In this document: in pieces, positions 33,972 to 42,735 of the stretch | Position numbering within the stretch: position 1 is the first letter of the stretch | Layout: the number at the start of each line of letters is the position of its first letter | Source of the DNA: Lachnospiraceae bacterium | Lineage (GTDB): Bacteria > Bacillota > Clostridia > Lachnospirales > Lachnospiraceae | Direction of reading: 5' to 3' | DNA length: 52,213 nt | Assembly: GCA_009911195.1 (NCBI GenBank) | Contig: QXWV01000011.1 | Span: 1-52,213, forward strand | The notes under the pieces: model-generated | Told to the model about the DNA's origin: nothing | Database searches by the model: none | Seen by the model: the letters and a program-made list of their open reading frames with translations, nothing else | Program-made: the position numbers and the translations under genes

Positions 33972-35209
33972 AAACGCTCCATTTTTTCAAGCAAACGGTA
34001 TGCCTTCCACAAATATTCTTCCCGCGTGCCGTTAAGGTACAGCATACTGCTGCCGTACATTCCCATTAAAAACAGTATATAATTCCTACCAATATATACG
34101 GAAACCAAGTGTGCCTCCACTACTGTATATATGGCTAACACCGACATCATCACTAACCCCATGCCGTCCTTTTCCTTATAAAGCTGCTTTAACAAAAGAA
34201 GCAGCAGCAAAATGCAGACAATTCCCGGTATTACCCCATACCAGTAAAAAATCCTGACCAGACCCATATCAAAATAACGTTGGTTTTCAGGCCCGGAAAA
34301 TATCCTCCATGTAGCTGTTGTCCCTTCCCGTCTTGTAGAGCCATAATGCAAATCTATAATTCTTCCGTTCAAGTGCTCTTCCGCCTTGTTAATCACAGGA
34401 TTCCCGAAATTACCCACACTATCCGGCTTCGCAAGCCCGGCATCTGCCGCCATCACCGAAAAGCCCACACAGGCCAGCAATAGCACGGCACCGGCAAAAT
34501 ATGGCCATTTTTGCCCTTTTAGCCCTTTCCAGTAATGCATGATAGCCCCACCCAGAATTCCACAAGAAGTAATCAGCATCCCTGTGTTGGAATCCGTTAA
34601 AAGATACAGCCCATAATTCATGCCGAACAGAATCAGGTATCCATACCATTTTACTTTTTCGTGGTACAGATAAAGCCATAACAGCACAAGCATCATAAAC
34701 ATGCAATGGAGCGCATTGGGATGCCCCAGCCCCAAACAATATCTTACCTGGCGGTATCCCCTGCCGAAATCCGTTTCCAGCGCCAGCCCACCGTAAATAC
34801 CGGTAACCGACAGAAATACCAGAAGAAGACAGCCTGCTGTTGTCAGATAAAAGACATACTTTAAAAGCTTTTTCACATCCACGCCTTTGCATGCCGCTAC
34901 AAAAGCGATAATACGCAGAATTTCATTCCGCCCTGTTACCTTATAGGATATCAGCCCCAGAATGCCGAACAGAATCATCGCTGCCCATTCCTTCGCGGAA
35001 TACTTCGTACACAGCACCTTTCCTGCTGCCAGCAGGAAGGTAATGCGGAACAACTGCCCCTCCAGCGGATTAGTGTAATTGCTTTTATCTATAATAACAA
35101 TTATGATTTCCAATGTCACGCTTAAATACAAAAGCCACAGGCCAATTTTTTCTATTAAATAACTTTTCTCTTTCAATGGTATTTTCCTTTCAACTGTACT
35201 TCCTGCCAA
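33968..35209 (-). CDS. wzy: Polysaccharide polymerase (Wzy-like)
   Basis: A 413-residue membrane protein with about ten spans and one larger outer loop around residues 265-310 (GNPVINKAEEHLNGRIID). Landmarks are ALETDFGRGYRQVRYCLGLG with the following HPNALHCMF, and NYGLYLLTDSNTGMLI, which recur in Gram-positive EPS polymerases. The start is a TTG at 35209 with AGGAAG 5 bases upstream. The first residues lie inside the 16-bp repeats described for 35191-35238. Another TTG about 39 bases in (LKEKSYLIEK) could also be used. It differs from the Wzy-Wzz fusion in lacking a chain-length domain. Confidence 0.85.
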   Translation of the reverse strand: MAGSTVERKIPLKEKSYLIEKIGLWLLYLSVTLEIIIVIIDKSNYTNPLEGQLFRITFLLAAGKVLCTKYSAKEWAAMILFGILGLISYKVTGRNEILRIIAFVAACKGVDVKKLLKYVFYLTTAGCLLLVFLSVTGIYGGLALETDFGRGYRQVRYCLGLGHPNALHCMFMMLVLLWLYLYHEKVKWYGYLILFGMNYGLYLLTDSNTGMLITSCGILGGAIMHYWKGLKGQKWPYFAGAVLLLACVGFSVMAADAGLAKPDSVGNFGNPVINKAEEHLNGRIIDLHYGSTRREGTTATWRIFSGPENQRYFDMGLVRIFYWYGVIPGIVCILLLLLLLKQLYKEKDGMGLVMMSVLAIYTVVEAHLVSVYIGRNYILFLMGMYGSSMLYLNGTREEYLWKAYRLLEKMERL

Positions 35210-35238
35210 TCATACTTCCTATCAACCGTACTTCCTGC
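35191..35238. repeat. Three 16-bp tandem repeats spanning the polymerase start
   Basis: Units are 35191-35206, 35207-35222 and 35223-35238, with consensus CAAYCGTACTTCCTGC, and a fourth partial copy (CAAC) follows. On the minus strand each carries AGGAAGTA, a Shine-Dalgarno-like string, and a TTG. The first unit forms the first codons of the polymerase gene, and the others cover its ribosome site and the 45-bp spacer. The unit is not a multiple of three. Confidence 0.8.
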
Positions 35239-35254
35239 CAACGGTTGCCTGTTT

Positions 35255-36178
35255 TCACCGAAAATGAGTCAGCTTCCATTTTACCTTGCTTAAGAATTTC
35301 CTTCTCATCTCCCCTTGATATTCTCTTTTCGTAAATCCATATGCTGCGGCCTCTTCCCCGCTTTTTCCTGCATCCCCGAGAATCGTAAGCAGCTTCCGGC
35401 GGTATTTTTCCCCGCTTTCAAGATGGTATTTCCGATAGATGTATCCGTATTCAAAAACATTTAAATCCATATTGCCACGGCAGGCTTCTGTCAGTTGGTC
35501 ATCGCCTACACCTATGGATACCAATGGTTTTTCCGTATATACGAAATGGGGGGTATGTTTCAGCAGATTCATATAGTATTCCATATCCACCAGCCAGGTT
35601 AGTTTTTCATCGTATATTATCCCTACGTTTCCGCTTCTTTCCTGTTTCCCCTCTGACAAGCTTTCTGCATTTTTTAGGGAATTCCCTCTGACAATCACTG
35701 CGCTGGGCGCACCGATGGTATTTCCCAGATAAAGGTTTCGGTAGTCCTCTGCAATCAATGCCGCATCCTCCTGCGCGATGCAACGGTCATAGCTTTTTCC
35801 CTCTTCCTCCTGCCTGCTGCCCGAAAACCCGAAGCAGGCTTCCGGATGTTCTTCCAGCATACCCACAAATTCCCTTAAACTGCCTTCATCCGTAAACCAG
35901 TCATCATGATGCATAATTTTTATATATTCCCCGCTGGCTTTGGAAATCGCCCCGTTCCAGTTGGCCGCTGCACCAAGGCGTCGGGGGTTCTTATAATATT
36001 TTACGTAATCTTTCCCTTCCGCCAGCTTCCTTATGCCATCCCCATCGGAATCATCGGTTATAATCACTTCATAATCCTTAAAATCCTGTTTTTCAATGGA
36101 TTCTAACAGCCTTCCTACCGATAATTCATTGTTGAAGGCCGGAATGCAAATGGATACCTTTACCATATAAGCCACCAT
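35255..36178 (-). CDS. Glycosyltransferase family 2
   Basis: A GT-A enzyme of 307 residues from the ATG at 36178 (GGGAG 3 bases upstream); the in-frame ATG at 36166 ([14 protein letters not shown]) is also possible. Motifs are [50 protein letters not shown] and [10 protein letters not shown] (the DxD equivalent), later FGFSGSR. Hydrophilic inserts [10 protein letters not shown] and [10 protein letters not shown] interrupt the domain. It precedes the polymerase gene and follows the divergent GT11. Confidence 0.88.
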   Translation of the reverse strand: MVAYMVKVSICIPAFNNELSVGRLLESIEKQDFKDYEVIITDDSDGDGIRKLAEGKDYVKYYKNPRRLGAAANWNGAISKASGEYIKIMHHDDWFTDEGSLREFVGMLEEHPEACFGFSGSRQEEEGKSYDRCIAQEDAALIAEDYRNLYLGNTIGAPSAVIVRGNSLKNAESLSEGKQERSGNVGIIYDEKLTWLVDMEYYMNLLKHTPHFVYTEKPLVSIGVGDDQLTEACRGNMDLNVFEYGYIYRKYHLESGEKYRRKLLTILGDAGKSGEEAAAYGFTKREYQGEMRRKFLSKVKWKLTHFR

Positions 36179-36213
36179 GTTCTCCCTATAGCAAAACGGA
36201 GCGCATCTTCCTT

Positions 36214-37215
36214 TCAAAACATTCTGTTAAGCCGTCTGGCCACTTTATCCGCCCAGTATAGCGTCCGGTCCTTTTTCCTCTGCCGCTCCACTTCCCGGGT
36301 CGTATATTTCTTTCCTTCTGAGGCAAAGTCGGCCTGTTTTTTATAGTTTTCCCATTCCCTTCTGCATTCTTCTGCACGGAAGAGCTTTCCCTTCCCATCC
36401 TGATACCAAAATCCCTCGTATATGTTCTGCCCGGAAGACCAATAGCCGTCCGACACATTGTGCCTGGCCCAATACTTGGGGGCAATAACCTTAACTGCCG
36501 TCTCGCTGGTAAAGGCCGGGAAGAAAGCAAAAGAAGAATTTGACAGGATTAAATACCTGGCATTCTTTATTGTTACATAGTCCTGTGCCAGTTCCCCATG
36601 CTTGGCCGGAATGCCGGGCAAAACCCGCCCCGCAGCCTCCACATCATCTGTCACAATCATAAATTCCATGTCCTGCCTGACGCTTCGCATATTCTTCATG
36701 GCATCCATCCAATATTTCCTGCGCAGGAATAAGGCGCGTTCATCCGCATATTCCCCACCCCGGATATTGACAATACATAGATTTTCCTTTGTATATTGAT
36801 AGGAATCATATTCCTTTTTTACCTTAAGCCATTCTTTTACTTCTTCTTTATGCGCCCGGAAGTACCTTTCTGCCTGAAGGTTTCCATAAATCAGCGTCTT
36901 ATCGCCGATGCCGTAAATCCCTTCATCTGCATCCGCCACATAACATCCGTGGGTCATATCATGGACACAATTTTTAAGGTAGAGCCTGTTATCCTTTTCC
37001 CGGTAAATGTTGTATTCCCTTTTATCCGTTATCGCAGCCCCCAAATCCATATCCATAAAATACATCCCCTTTTTGCTATGGATATTGACCGCCAACTGCT
37101 CCTGCCCTGCCGTTCCAAACCCGTATCCCAAATCCTTCGCAATACACCTCGCCGATACATAACAGAACAACTGGTTTCCCAGGCCCTGCCCTTTGATAAA
37201 CTCAGTTCCAATCAT
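36214..37215 (-). CDS. Divergent GT11-like glycosyltransferase (NIRGGEY variant)
   Basis: A 333-residue protein. Its N-terminal [20 protein letters not shown] matches the GT11 GxGLGNQ-F-YA start, and its ISNSS-like [14 protein letters not shown] resembles the GT11 SN-SFSWWG end of the fold. The donor-site motif, normally HxRRGDY, reads [10 protein letters not shown]: the His is missing and Asp is Glu. The C-terminal ~80 residues ([19 protein letters not shown] onward) are not found in ordinary GT11 enzymes. It may use a donor other than GDP-fucose. It lies next to the DUF3431-like gene. Confidence 0.75.
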   Translation of the reverse strand: MIGTEFIKGQGLGNQLFCYVSARCIAKDLGYGFGTAGQEQLAVNIHSKKGMYFMDMDLGAAITDKREYNIYREKDNRLYLKNCVHDMTHGCYVADADEGIYGIGDKTLIYGNLQAERYFRAHKEEVKEWLKVKKEYDSYQYTKENLCIVNIRGGEYADERALFLRRKYWMDAMKNMRSVRQDMEFMIVTDDVEAAGRVLPGIPAKHGELAQDYVTIKNARYLILSNSSFAFFPAFTSETAVKVIAPKYWARHNVSDGYWSSGQNIYEGFWYQDGKGKLFRAEECRREWENYKKQADFASEGKKYTTREVERQRKKDRTLYWADKVARRLNRMF

Positions 37216-37243
37216 ATGACGCCATTCCTTTTTTATGTCCGGT

Positions 37244-38143
37244 TCAATTTCTTTTCAGCATTCGGCGCAGCCGTTTGAACCGTTTACTGTTCCATTCGTC
37301 CTTTTGCCTGATAATCTCCGCCCGCTCTTCCAATTTCTCCTCAAAAGCCCGTTCATCCTCCATCCAGCTATTCACTTCATATGCCGATTCAAAGATAAGC
37401 GGCAGCATTCGTTCCACCATATGAGCTTCTGCCGGAAAATTGGGCTCCAAAGCATAATTCATAATTTTGTTCAGATTCAGGTAAAATTCCGGCGCATTCT
37501 TCCTTATCTGTTCCCTCCTGACAATATAGCAGGCACCCGGAGAAAAGAGGCAGTACCGGGGAATTACCGGATTTTTATAAATAAACTGGAGCAAATCGTC
37601 GAAATCATCAAAATACCTGTGGGGGTGGCTGGGGGAATCCACATACCATGAGGTATTTTCCTCTATATACTGGTTTTCGGAAACAAGGCTGGAAATACTG
37701 CTTACGGCTACTTGCTTTCCGCTGCCTTTTCCTCCCCCATTCCCTGCATCCCCTTCCTCTTTCTTCACTTTGGAAAACTTAAGCCTGCTTGCCTTATCTT
37801 CATAGAGGTAAGTAAAATAAGAATTATTGTACACCCGGTCAAAGTACTCTTTGGAGCAGTGCCGTTCCAGCATATTTCCTTTGCAGATACATATTACCTC
37901 CGGCAGCTCCTCATAATGCTCCGCAAAATACGAGAAATACGAAGTAATATTGTGCCCCGTATTTTCCACATGCACAAAGCGCATCCCTTTCTCCTGCAGC
38001 GCTTTTACCGTACCTTCCTCCGTGGAAGCATCCACAATCAGATAGTCTTTACAATAAGCCAGCAGCTCCTCCGGTACCGTATTGAAATTATGAATCAAGA
38101 AAAAATTATCTGTTTTCAAGAAATATTTATCCGTTTTCTTCAT
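37244..38143 (-). CDS. DUF3431-like protein, probable glycosyltransferase-related
   Basis: Started at 38143 (MKKTDKYFLKTDNF), where AAGGG lies 4 bases before the ATG, giving 299 residues. It contains VENTGHNITSYFSYFAEHYEELPEV then CICKGNMLERHCSKEYF, and later SPSHPHRYFDDFDDLLQFIY and LFSPGACYIVRREQI with FPAEAHMVERMLPLIF. This order is known from uncharacterised proteins of EPS/LPS loci related to DUF3431. The pattern suggests a sugar-nucleotide or glycan enzyme, but no activity is established. A KKEEGDAGNGGGKGSGK insert sits in the middle. Confidence 0.7.
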   Translation of the reverse strand: MKKTDKYFLKTDNFFLIHNFNTVPEELLAYCKDYLIVDASTEEGTVKALQEKGMRFVHVENTGHNITSYFSYFAEHYEELPEVICICKGNMLERHCSKEYFDRVYNNSYFTYLYEDKASRLKFSKVKKEEGDAGNGGGKGSGKQVAVSSISSLVSENQYIEENTSWYVDSPSHPHRYFDDFDDLLQFIYKNPVIPRYCLFSPGACYIVRREQIRKNAPEFYLNLNKIMNYALEPNFPAEAHMVERMLPLIFESAYEVNSWMEDERAFEEKLEERAEIIRQKDEWNSKRFKRLRRMLKRN

Positions 38144-38202
38144 ATATCCCTTTCCCATTCACGCTATAGAATATCCGCGGTACATTCTCCCCACCCTGAT
38201 AT

Positions 38203-39066
38203 CTACTTCCAAAACTCATACCATTTCTTCTTCGGATAAAGCAAATACTTGTATTTTTCGATATTTTCCCGCAAATACTCAGGAAATGTCCCGTCTATTT
38301 CCACCTGGACCATCTGAGCATCCCTTCCAAAAATGTCCTGATGTTTCTTAATATTTTTCCTTACCTTTGACAACGTGGAACGGTTATTATATTCCTGGTG
38401 CGCCGCACTTTTTATCTTATATTTTACCCGTTCCTCCACCGGCTGGTTTTTGCCCCCGCCCATATAGCTGAAATGCCATCCGCCGTCCGGCACCCGCACG
38501 CCTACCGCTTTCTGCTCTTTATTCCGCAGCTCCTCTGTGGTATACTGCTCCAGCATATGATAGCAGCAGACCTTGGTTCCCAGCCACATAGGCTTATCCA
38601 CCCCATCGAATTCCCCGGTCACGGAAAGCAGACGGCCGGAAACCTCTTCCATATCCAGATAGCAATAAAACAGCCTTTGGGCCAGCATATAAATCTTCCC
38701 GTCCTCCACCTGGGGAAGCAGCTTCTTTAAGGTCTCCGGATTGGGAATCTCATCCACATCGCTGAAAATCACAATATCGTCTGGCTTACAGCCCTTAAGC
38801 CCCCTGGCCACCGCGCATTTCTGGTGGTGGTCCCTTGTAAATGCATCGCAGTCCATCGGCGTATCATCCACCACATTATGAATGATTTTATGCTGAAACT
38901 CCTTAAATATCTCTTTATTTTCTTCATAAAAAAGCGGCTTCGCATCCCCGGAAAATGTGACCGTAGATTCGCTGATGACAAACCGGTCTACCACATCGTT
39001 TAAAATATGCATCCTTAAAAGCAAAATATCCAATTCATTGAAAAACTGAAAACTATCGTATACCAT
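38203..39066 (-). CDS. Glycosyltransferase family 17
   Basis: Started at 39066 (MVYDSFQFFNELDILLLRMH), 287 residues; AAGG lies 8 bases upstream. The sequence shows the GT17 (beta-1,4-N-acetylglucosaminyltransferase, PF04724-type) order: YDSFQFFNELDIL, VVDRFVISESTVTFSG, RDHHQKCAVARGLKGCKPDD, IIFSDVDEIPNP-like VIFSDVDEIPNPETL (the metal site), and GGWHFSYMGGG. Bacterial members occur in glycan clusters. The protein is soluble and would act in the cytoplasm on the lipid-linked repeat. It lies 22 bp from the DUF5672-like gene. Confidence 0.88.
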   Translation of the reverse strand: MVYDSFQFFNELDILLLRMHILNDVVDRFVISESTVTFSGDAKPLFYEENKEIFKEFQHKIIHNVVDDTPMDCDAFTRDHHQKCAVARGLKGCKPDDIVIFSDVDEIPNPETLKKLLPQVEDGKIYMLAQRLFYCYLDMEEVSGRLLSVTGEFDGVDKPMWLGTKVCCYHMLEQYTTEELRNKEQKAVGVRVPDGGWHFSYMGGGKNQPVEERVKYKIKSAAHQEYNNRSTLSKVRKNIKKHQDIFGRDAQMVQVEIDGTFPEYLRENIEKYKYLLYPKKKWYEFWK

Positions 39067-39088
39067 ACTAATAACCTTACCTCCCACA

Positions 39089-39772
39089 TCAGTAAAATTT
39101 CGGATACTCCCCATTCGTTCCCGCCCATTTATGGAAGACGAACGGGCGGATTCCCTCCACCTCGGGTATCATGGATTCATGCCCGAAATATTTTGCTACT
39201 TCTAAGGGCGCATATTTCATTCCTGCTGCCTCGAATAAATGCCTATTTTTACAGCAGATAAATCCATCTTCGTTAAAAAATCCATGGTCCGCTTCAAAGG
39301 GAATACCCGTTTTGGAAGGGAACTCTAACAGCCTTTTGCTCCGTAGGGATACGCTGTTCCCTACCCGGCAGATGTTCCCGTTAATATCCCGGTAGGAAAA
39401 ATCGTCCTTTGGCAACGGGAACGGCGAACCGATATAATCATAATCCAAAAATTCATCCCTCCACATATCCGGGTTCACCACGAAACCGTCATAATGCACC
39501 AGAAGCATAAAATCGGTATGGATATATTCGTGTACTTTATAAATCATACTATAGTTAAAGGCATCGATATTTTTTAATTTGTCAATATGCCGGTAGGTAA
39601 TTCCCTTTGGCAAAAACAATGGCTTTCTGTGGGTAATCATAAGAACCTCGCCAAAGTCAATATCCTTCATACTGTATTCCAAAGCTTTCACCGAAGCCCT
39701 GACCCGTACACTGTCCACTGCTGCCAGCGTTACATTGGGCAACTGAAGGCGCCCGTTTTTATATTCGCTCAT
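39089..39772 (-). CDS. DUF5672-like putative glycosyltransferase
   Basis: Started at 39772 (MSEYKNGRLQLPNVTLAAVD) with AAGGTG about 7 bases upstream, giving 227 residues. It carries LAAVDSVRV, ALEYSMKDIDFGEVLMITH, YKVHEYIHTDFMLLVHYDGFV (a GT-A-like metal site, HYDGFV), YDYIGSPFP and VGNSVSLRSKRLLEFP, which together are the DUF5672 pattern. The family is thought to be GT-A-like and is common in capsule clusters. It forms a block with the GT17 and DUF3431-like genes. Confidence 0.82.
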   Translation of the reverse strand: MSEYKNGRLQLPNVTLAAVDSVRVRASVKALEYSMKDIDFGEVLMITHRKPLFLPKGITYRHIDKLKNIDAFNYSMIYKVHEYIHTDFMLLVHYDGFVVNPDMWRDEFLDYDYIGSPFPLPKDDFSYRDINGNICRVGNSVSLRSKRLLEFPSKTGIPFEADHGFFNEDGFICCKNRHLFEAAGMKYAPLEVAKYFGHESMIPEVEGIRPFVFHKWAGTNGEYPKFY

Positions 39773-39777
39773 ATATA

Positions 39778-41517
39778 TCACCTTTCTTTATGGAATCCCA
39801 ATTCCTCCACCCGGTATACCGCATCGCATTTTTCAATGGTAGTCAGCCTGTGGGCAATAATTACAAGGGTTTTCTTCCCGTGCAACCGTTCTATTGCTTC
39901 CATAATTGCGGATTCTGTATCGTTATCAAGCGCAGAAGTGGCTTCATCGAATATCATAATCTCCGGCTCTGTATATAATGCCCGGGCTATGCCCAGCCTT
40001 TGCCTCTGCCCTCCGGAAATACGCACGCCCCGCTCCCCGATGCTGGTATCCAGCCCGTCCGGAAGCCCTCTTACGAATTCATCCATCTGGGCTTCCCGCA
40101 AAGCATACCAGACCTGTTCCTCATCAATATCCTTCTCATCCACGCCGTAAGCCACATTATTGCGTATCGTATCGTCCAGCATAAATATCATCTGGGGCAC
40201 ATACCCGATTCTCGCATACCATCCCGGCAGATTGGTGCGTATATCAATGCCGTCCACCATCACCCTTCCCTGCTGGGGCTCCAGCAATCCAAGGAGAATA
40301 TCCACTGTAGTGGACTTGCCGGCGCCCGAGGGGCCTATAAATCCGATGGATTTTCCAATAGGGATGGATACGCTGGCATTTTCCAATATATTAATCTCTG
40401 TATTGGGATAACGGTAAGTAATATTTTCCAGTTTCACTTCTTTGGCAAAATTCATTGGTTCAATTTCCTTTTTCAGGAAAAGGATGTCCGTATCCACATC
40501 TTTTTGATGGCTGCGGATAATAATATCTTCCACCGCAGTCAGGGATGGCTCATAATAAGCTATATTATTGATATAAGTAGAAAGCTTATTGGCACTGGGC
40601 ATCAGTTTGATTGCCACTACAGCCAATACGCCCAACTGGGTTATCATTTCGTTTAAGTTATTGCCTATGGAAAGAAATACCGCCATCACCAGAAGTATAC
40701 CGCACATACATACGGTTTCAATCATAAGGCGGGGAATGTTTTGCATGGAATTCTGCCGTTTCTGTATCGTATTCAGCTTGTCCGCGCTTTTTTCATACTG
40801 CTCCACGAAATAACGTTCTTTATTCAGGACTTTTGTTTCCTTCATCCCGTTCACTGCCTGCATAATCCACTTAGTAGTGAGGGCGCTGTTCGTCTGTACT
40901 TCATGGCCAAAACGCCGCAGGATGGGACCCAATATCATTTTATTGGCCAATAAAATGATGCCCAGCACAGCGCACATCACCAATGTCATGGCCGGGCTGT
41001 ACACCAGGGCCAAAACAAGAAGGGCCGCAAAAATAAAAAGTTCTGTAAACAACTGCAAAAATGTCAGCAACAGATTATACGAACCGTTCACGTCGCTCAT
41101 AATATGCCGCATTACCACCGGCGTGCTGGCATCCAGGTAAAACTCATAGGGACGTCTGACATAATCCTTGAACAGGCTTCTGGAAGTGTTGAACTGACCA
41201 TTGTAAATAAACCGGTATTGGGCATAATACATAAAGTAAAGATAAATATTTTTCAGGACAAATACTGCGCTGAGCACGATGGACAGAGTCACTAAAAAAC
41301 CATTAACACTGGTAAGATGCAGCAAATCATAAAAATATTTCAGGTATTCGTTCTGGAACACGCTGTCCGGCTCCATGGCGATAGTGATAAAGGGAATGAG
41401 CAATGACGTCCCCGCCGTTTCCAGCCCAGCCCCTACCAACATCATCAGAAGCATAATGGCAAGCAGCTTCCTCTGCCTTTCCGTTAAAATTGCAATTACT
41501 CTTTTGATTAATTTCAT
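39778..41517 (-). CDS. ABC transporter with fused membrane and ATPase domains (MsbA/PglK-like flippase)
   Basis: A 579-residue half-transporter. Six spans occupy about residues 1-310. The ATPase domain has Walker A GFIGPSGAGKST, Q-loop YVPQMIFMLDDTI, signature ISGGQRQRLGIARAL, Walker B IMIFDEATSALD and switch IIAHRLT. In glycan clusters this layout is that of PglK/WlaB, which flips lipid-linked oligosaccharide, or a peptide/lipid exporter. It sits among glycosyltransferase genes and gives the region a third possible export route besides Wzx and Wzm/Wzt. Confidence 0.9.
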   Translation of the reverse strand: MKLIKRVIAILTERQRKLLAIMLLMMLVGAGLETAGTSLLIPFITIAMEPDSVFQNEYLKYFYDLLHLTSVNGFLVTLSIVLSAVFVLKNIYLYFMYYAQYRFIYNGQFNTSRSLFKDYVRRPYEFYLDASTPVVMRHIMSDVNGSYNLLLTFLQLFTELFIFAALLVLALVYSPAMTLVMCAVLGIILLANKMILGPILRRFGHEVQTNSALTTKWIMQAVNGMKETKVLNKERYFVEQYEKSADKLNTIQKRQNSMQNIPRLMIETVCMCGILLVMAVFLSIGNNLNEMITQLGVLAVVAIKLMPSANKLSTYINNIAYYEPSLTAVEDIIIRSHQKDVDTDILFLKKEIEPMNFAKEVKLENITYRYPNTEINILENASVSIPIGKSIGFIGPSGAGKSTTVDILLGLLEPQQGRVMVDGIDIRTNLPGWYARIGYVPQMIFMLDDTIRNNVAYGVDEKDIDEEQVWYALREAQMDEFVRGLPDGLDTSIGERGVRISGGQRQRLGIARALYTEPEIMIFDEATSALDNDTESAIMEAIERLHGKKTLVIIAHRLTTIEKCDAVYRVEELGFHKER

Positions 41518-41584
41518 ATAAATGTTTGTCCTCTTTCATCCTTATCTTCCCCTGCATTTCTACAAGGGCATTGATTTTACCTGA

Positions 41585-42637
41585 CTATTTATTTATAACA
41601 CTGCCGGGGTTTCCGTGAGCCATAACATTTTGCCTGTTCCGCAATGGAATCACAAATCTATCGTAAGCCTTCACAGCCTTATAATATGCCCCGGGCCATG
41701 CCAGCATCAGCTTCATACGCGCCTTATCGCCGGCCGACACATAGCTTTCCCGGTAGATTCGGCATATAACTGCCTTCTCCTCCCGCAGTTGGCGGGCTAT
41801 CTCCTCTGCAAATACCTTTGTCTCTTTCTTTTCCATAAAATCTATATAATAGAACAAAAGACGCCTGTAAAAATGATATGCCGCCTTATCGGACAATTGG
41901 GGCATCCCCGCATCCCTGATATAGGCAATCTGCTCCCTCCAGAAAGGGAGCTCGTCATTCATCCTCCGTTCCCCCGCCTTCTCATTCATGATGCTGCCTT
42001 CCCGGTCCAGAACATAATTATAATATGCTTCATCCAGGTAGGCCAGCTTTTCCATTTTACAGAAGGCTTTCGTTGTAAACATAATATCTTCCGAATTTTT
42101 CCCCACGGGGAAACGCATCCCCTGGATGAGCCGGCGCTCAAACAGCTTGCTCCAAACCGAATTATAAATCAAATACCGGTCATCCCCGCAAATATATACT
42201 TCCAAAGCTTCCGCCTTTGATAATGATACACTATTACCGGCAGAAGCGTCAATAATACCTGATTTCGTAATCTGTTTATAACGGCATACCGCCACCTGGG
42301 CCTTTTCTTTGGCGCAGGCGTCATACATAGCCCGGTACATCCCTTTTTCTATCCAGTCATCCCCGTCCACAAAGCCGATATAATCCCCCGAAGCCCGCTC
42401 CAACCCCGCATTCCGCGCATCGGACAACCCTCCGTTCTCCTTGTGGATGACCAATATCCGATTATCCTCTTTTGCATAATCATCACAAATATTCCCTGAA
42501 GCATCGGTAGAGCCATCATCCACCAGGATAATTTCCAGCTTTCTATAAGTCTGGGCCATAATGGATTCTATGCACCGCGGCAAATACTCTTCTATATTAT
42601 ATACCGCTACTATTACTGAAATCAATTTTTCTTCCAC
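41585..42637 (-). CDS. Glycosyltransferase family 2
   Basis: A 350-residue GT-A enzyme. It begins MEEKLISVIVAVYNIEEYLPR and has LVDDGSTDASGNIC, ENGGLSDARNAGLERASGDYI, the metal site FVDGDDWIEKGMY, and PVGKNSEDIMFTTKAF on the acceptor side. The loop that is expanded by 12-residue repeats in the GT2 at 27816-28937 is short here, which makes it a good reference for that gene. It is followed upstream by a 98-bp spacer containing a stem-loop. Confidence 0.92.
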   Translation of the reverse strand: MEEKLISVIVAVYNIEEYLPRCIESIMAQTYRKLEIILVDDGSTDASGNICDDYAKEDNRILVIHKENGGLSDARNAGLERASGDYIGFVDGDDWIEKGMYRAMYDACAKEKAQVAVCRYKQITKSGIIDASAGNSVSLSKAEALEVYICGDDRYLIYNSVWSKLFERRLIQGMRFPVGKNSEDIMFTTKAFCKMEKLAYLDEAYYNYVLDREGSIMNEKAGERRMNDELPFWREQIAYIRDAGMPQLSDKAAYHFYRRLLFYYIDFMEKKETKVFAEEIARQLREEKAVICRIYRESYVSAGDKARMKLMLAWPGAYYKAVKAYDRFVIPLRNRQNVMAHGNPGSVINK

Positions 42638-42677
42638 TATTTAACTGCTCCTTTTAACACCTGAATCCTTTTAGACA

Positions 42678-42730
42678 ATTGCGAAACCGATAAACTCGCT
42701 GAATATTCTCACAGCTTACCGTTTCGCAAT
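42678..42730. repeat. Stem-loop between GT11 and GT2 genes
   Basis: ATTGCGAAAC (42678-42687) and GTTTCGCAAT (42721-42730) are exact complements flanking 33 bases with a small inner GCTG/CAGC stem. It has no U-run, so it may process or stabilise the mRNA. Confidence 0.55.
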
Positions 42731-42735
42731 TATCT

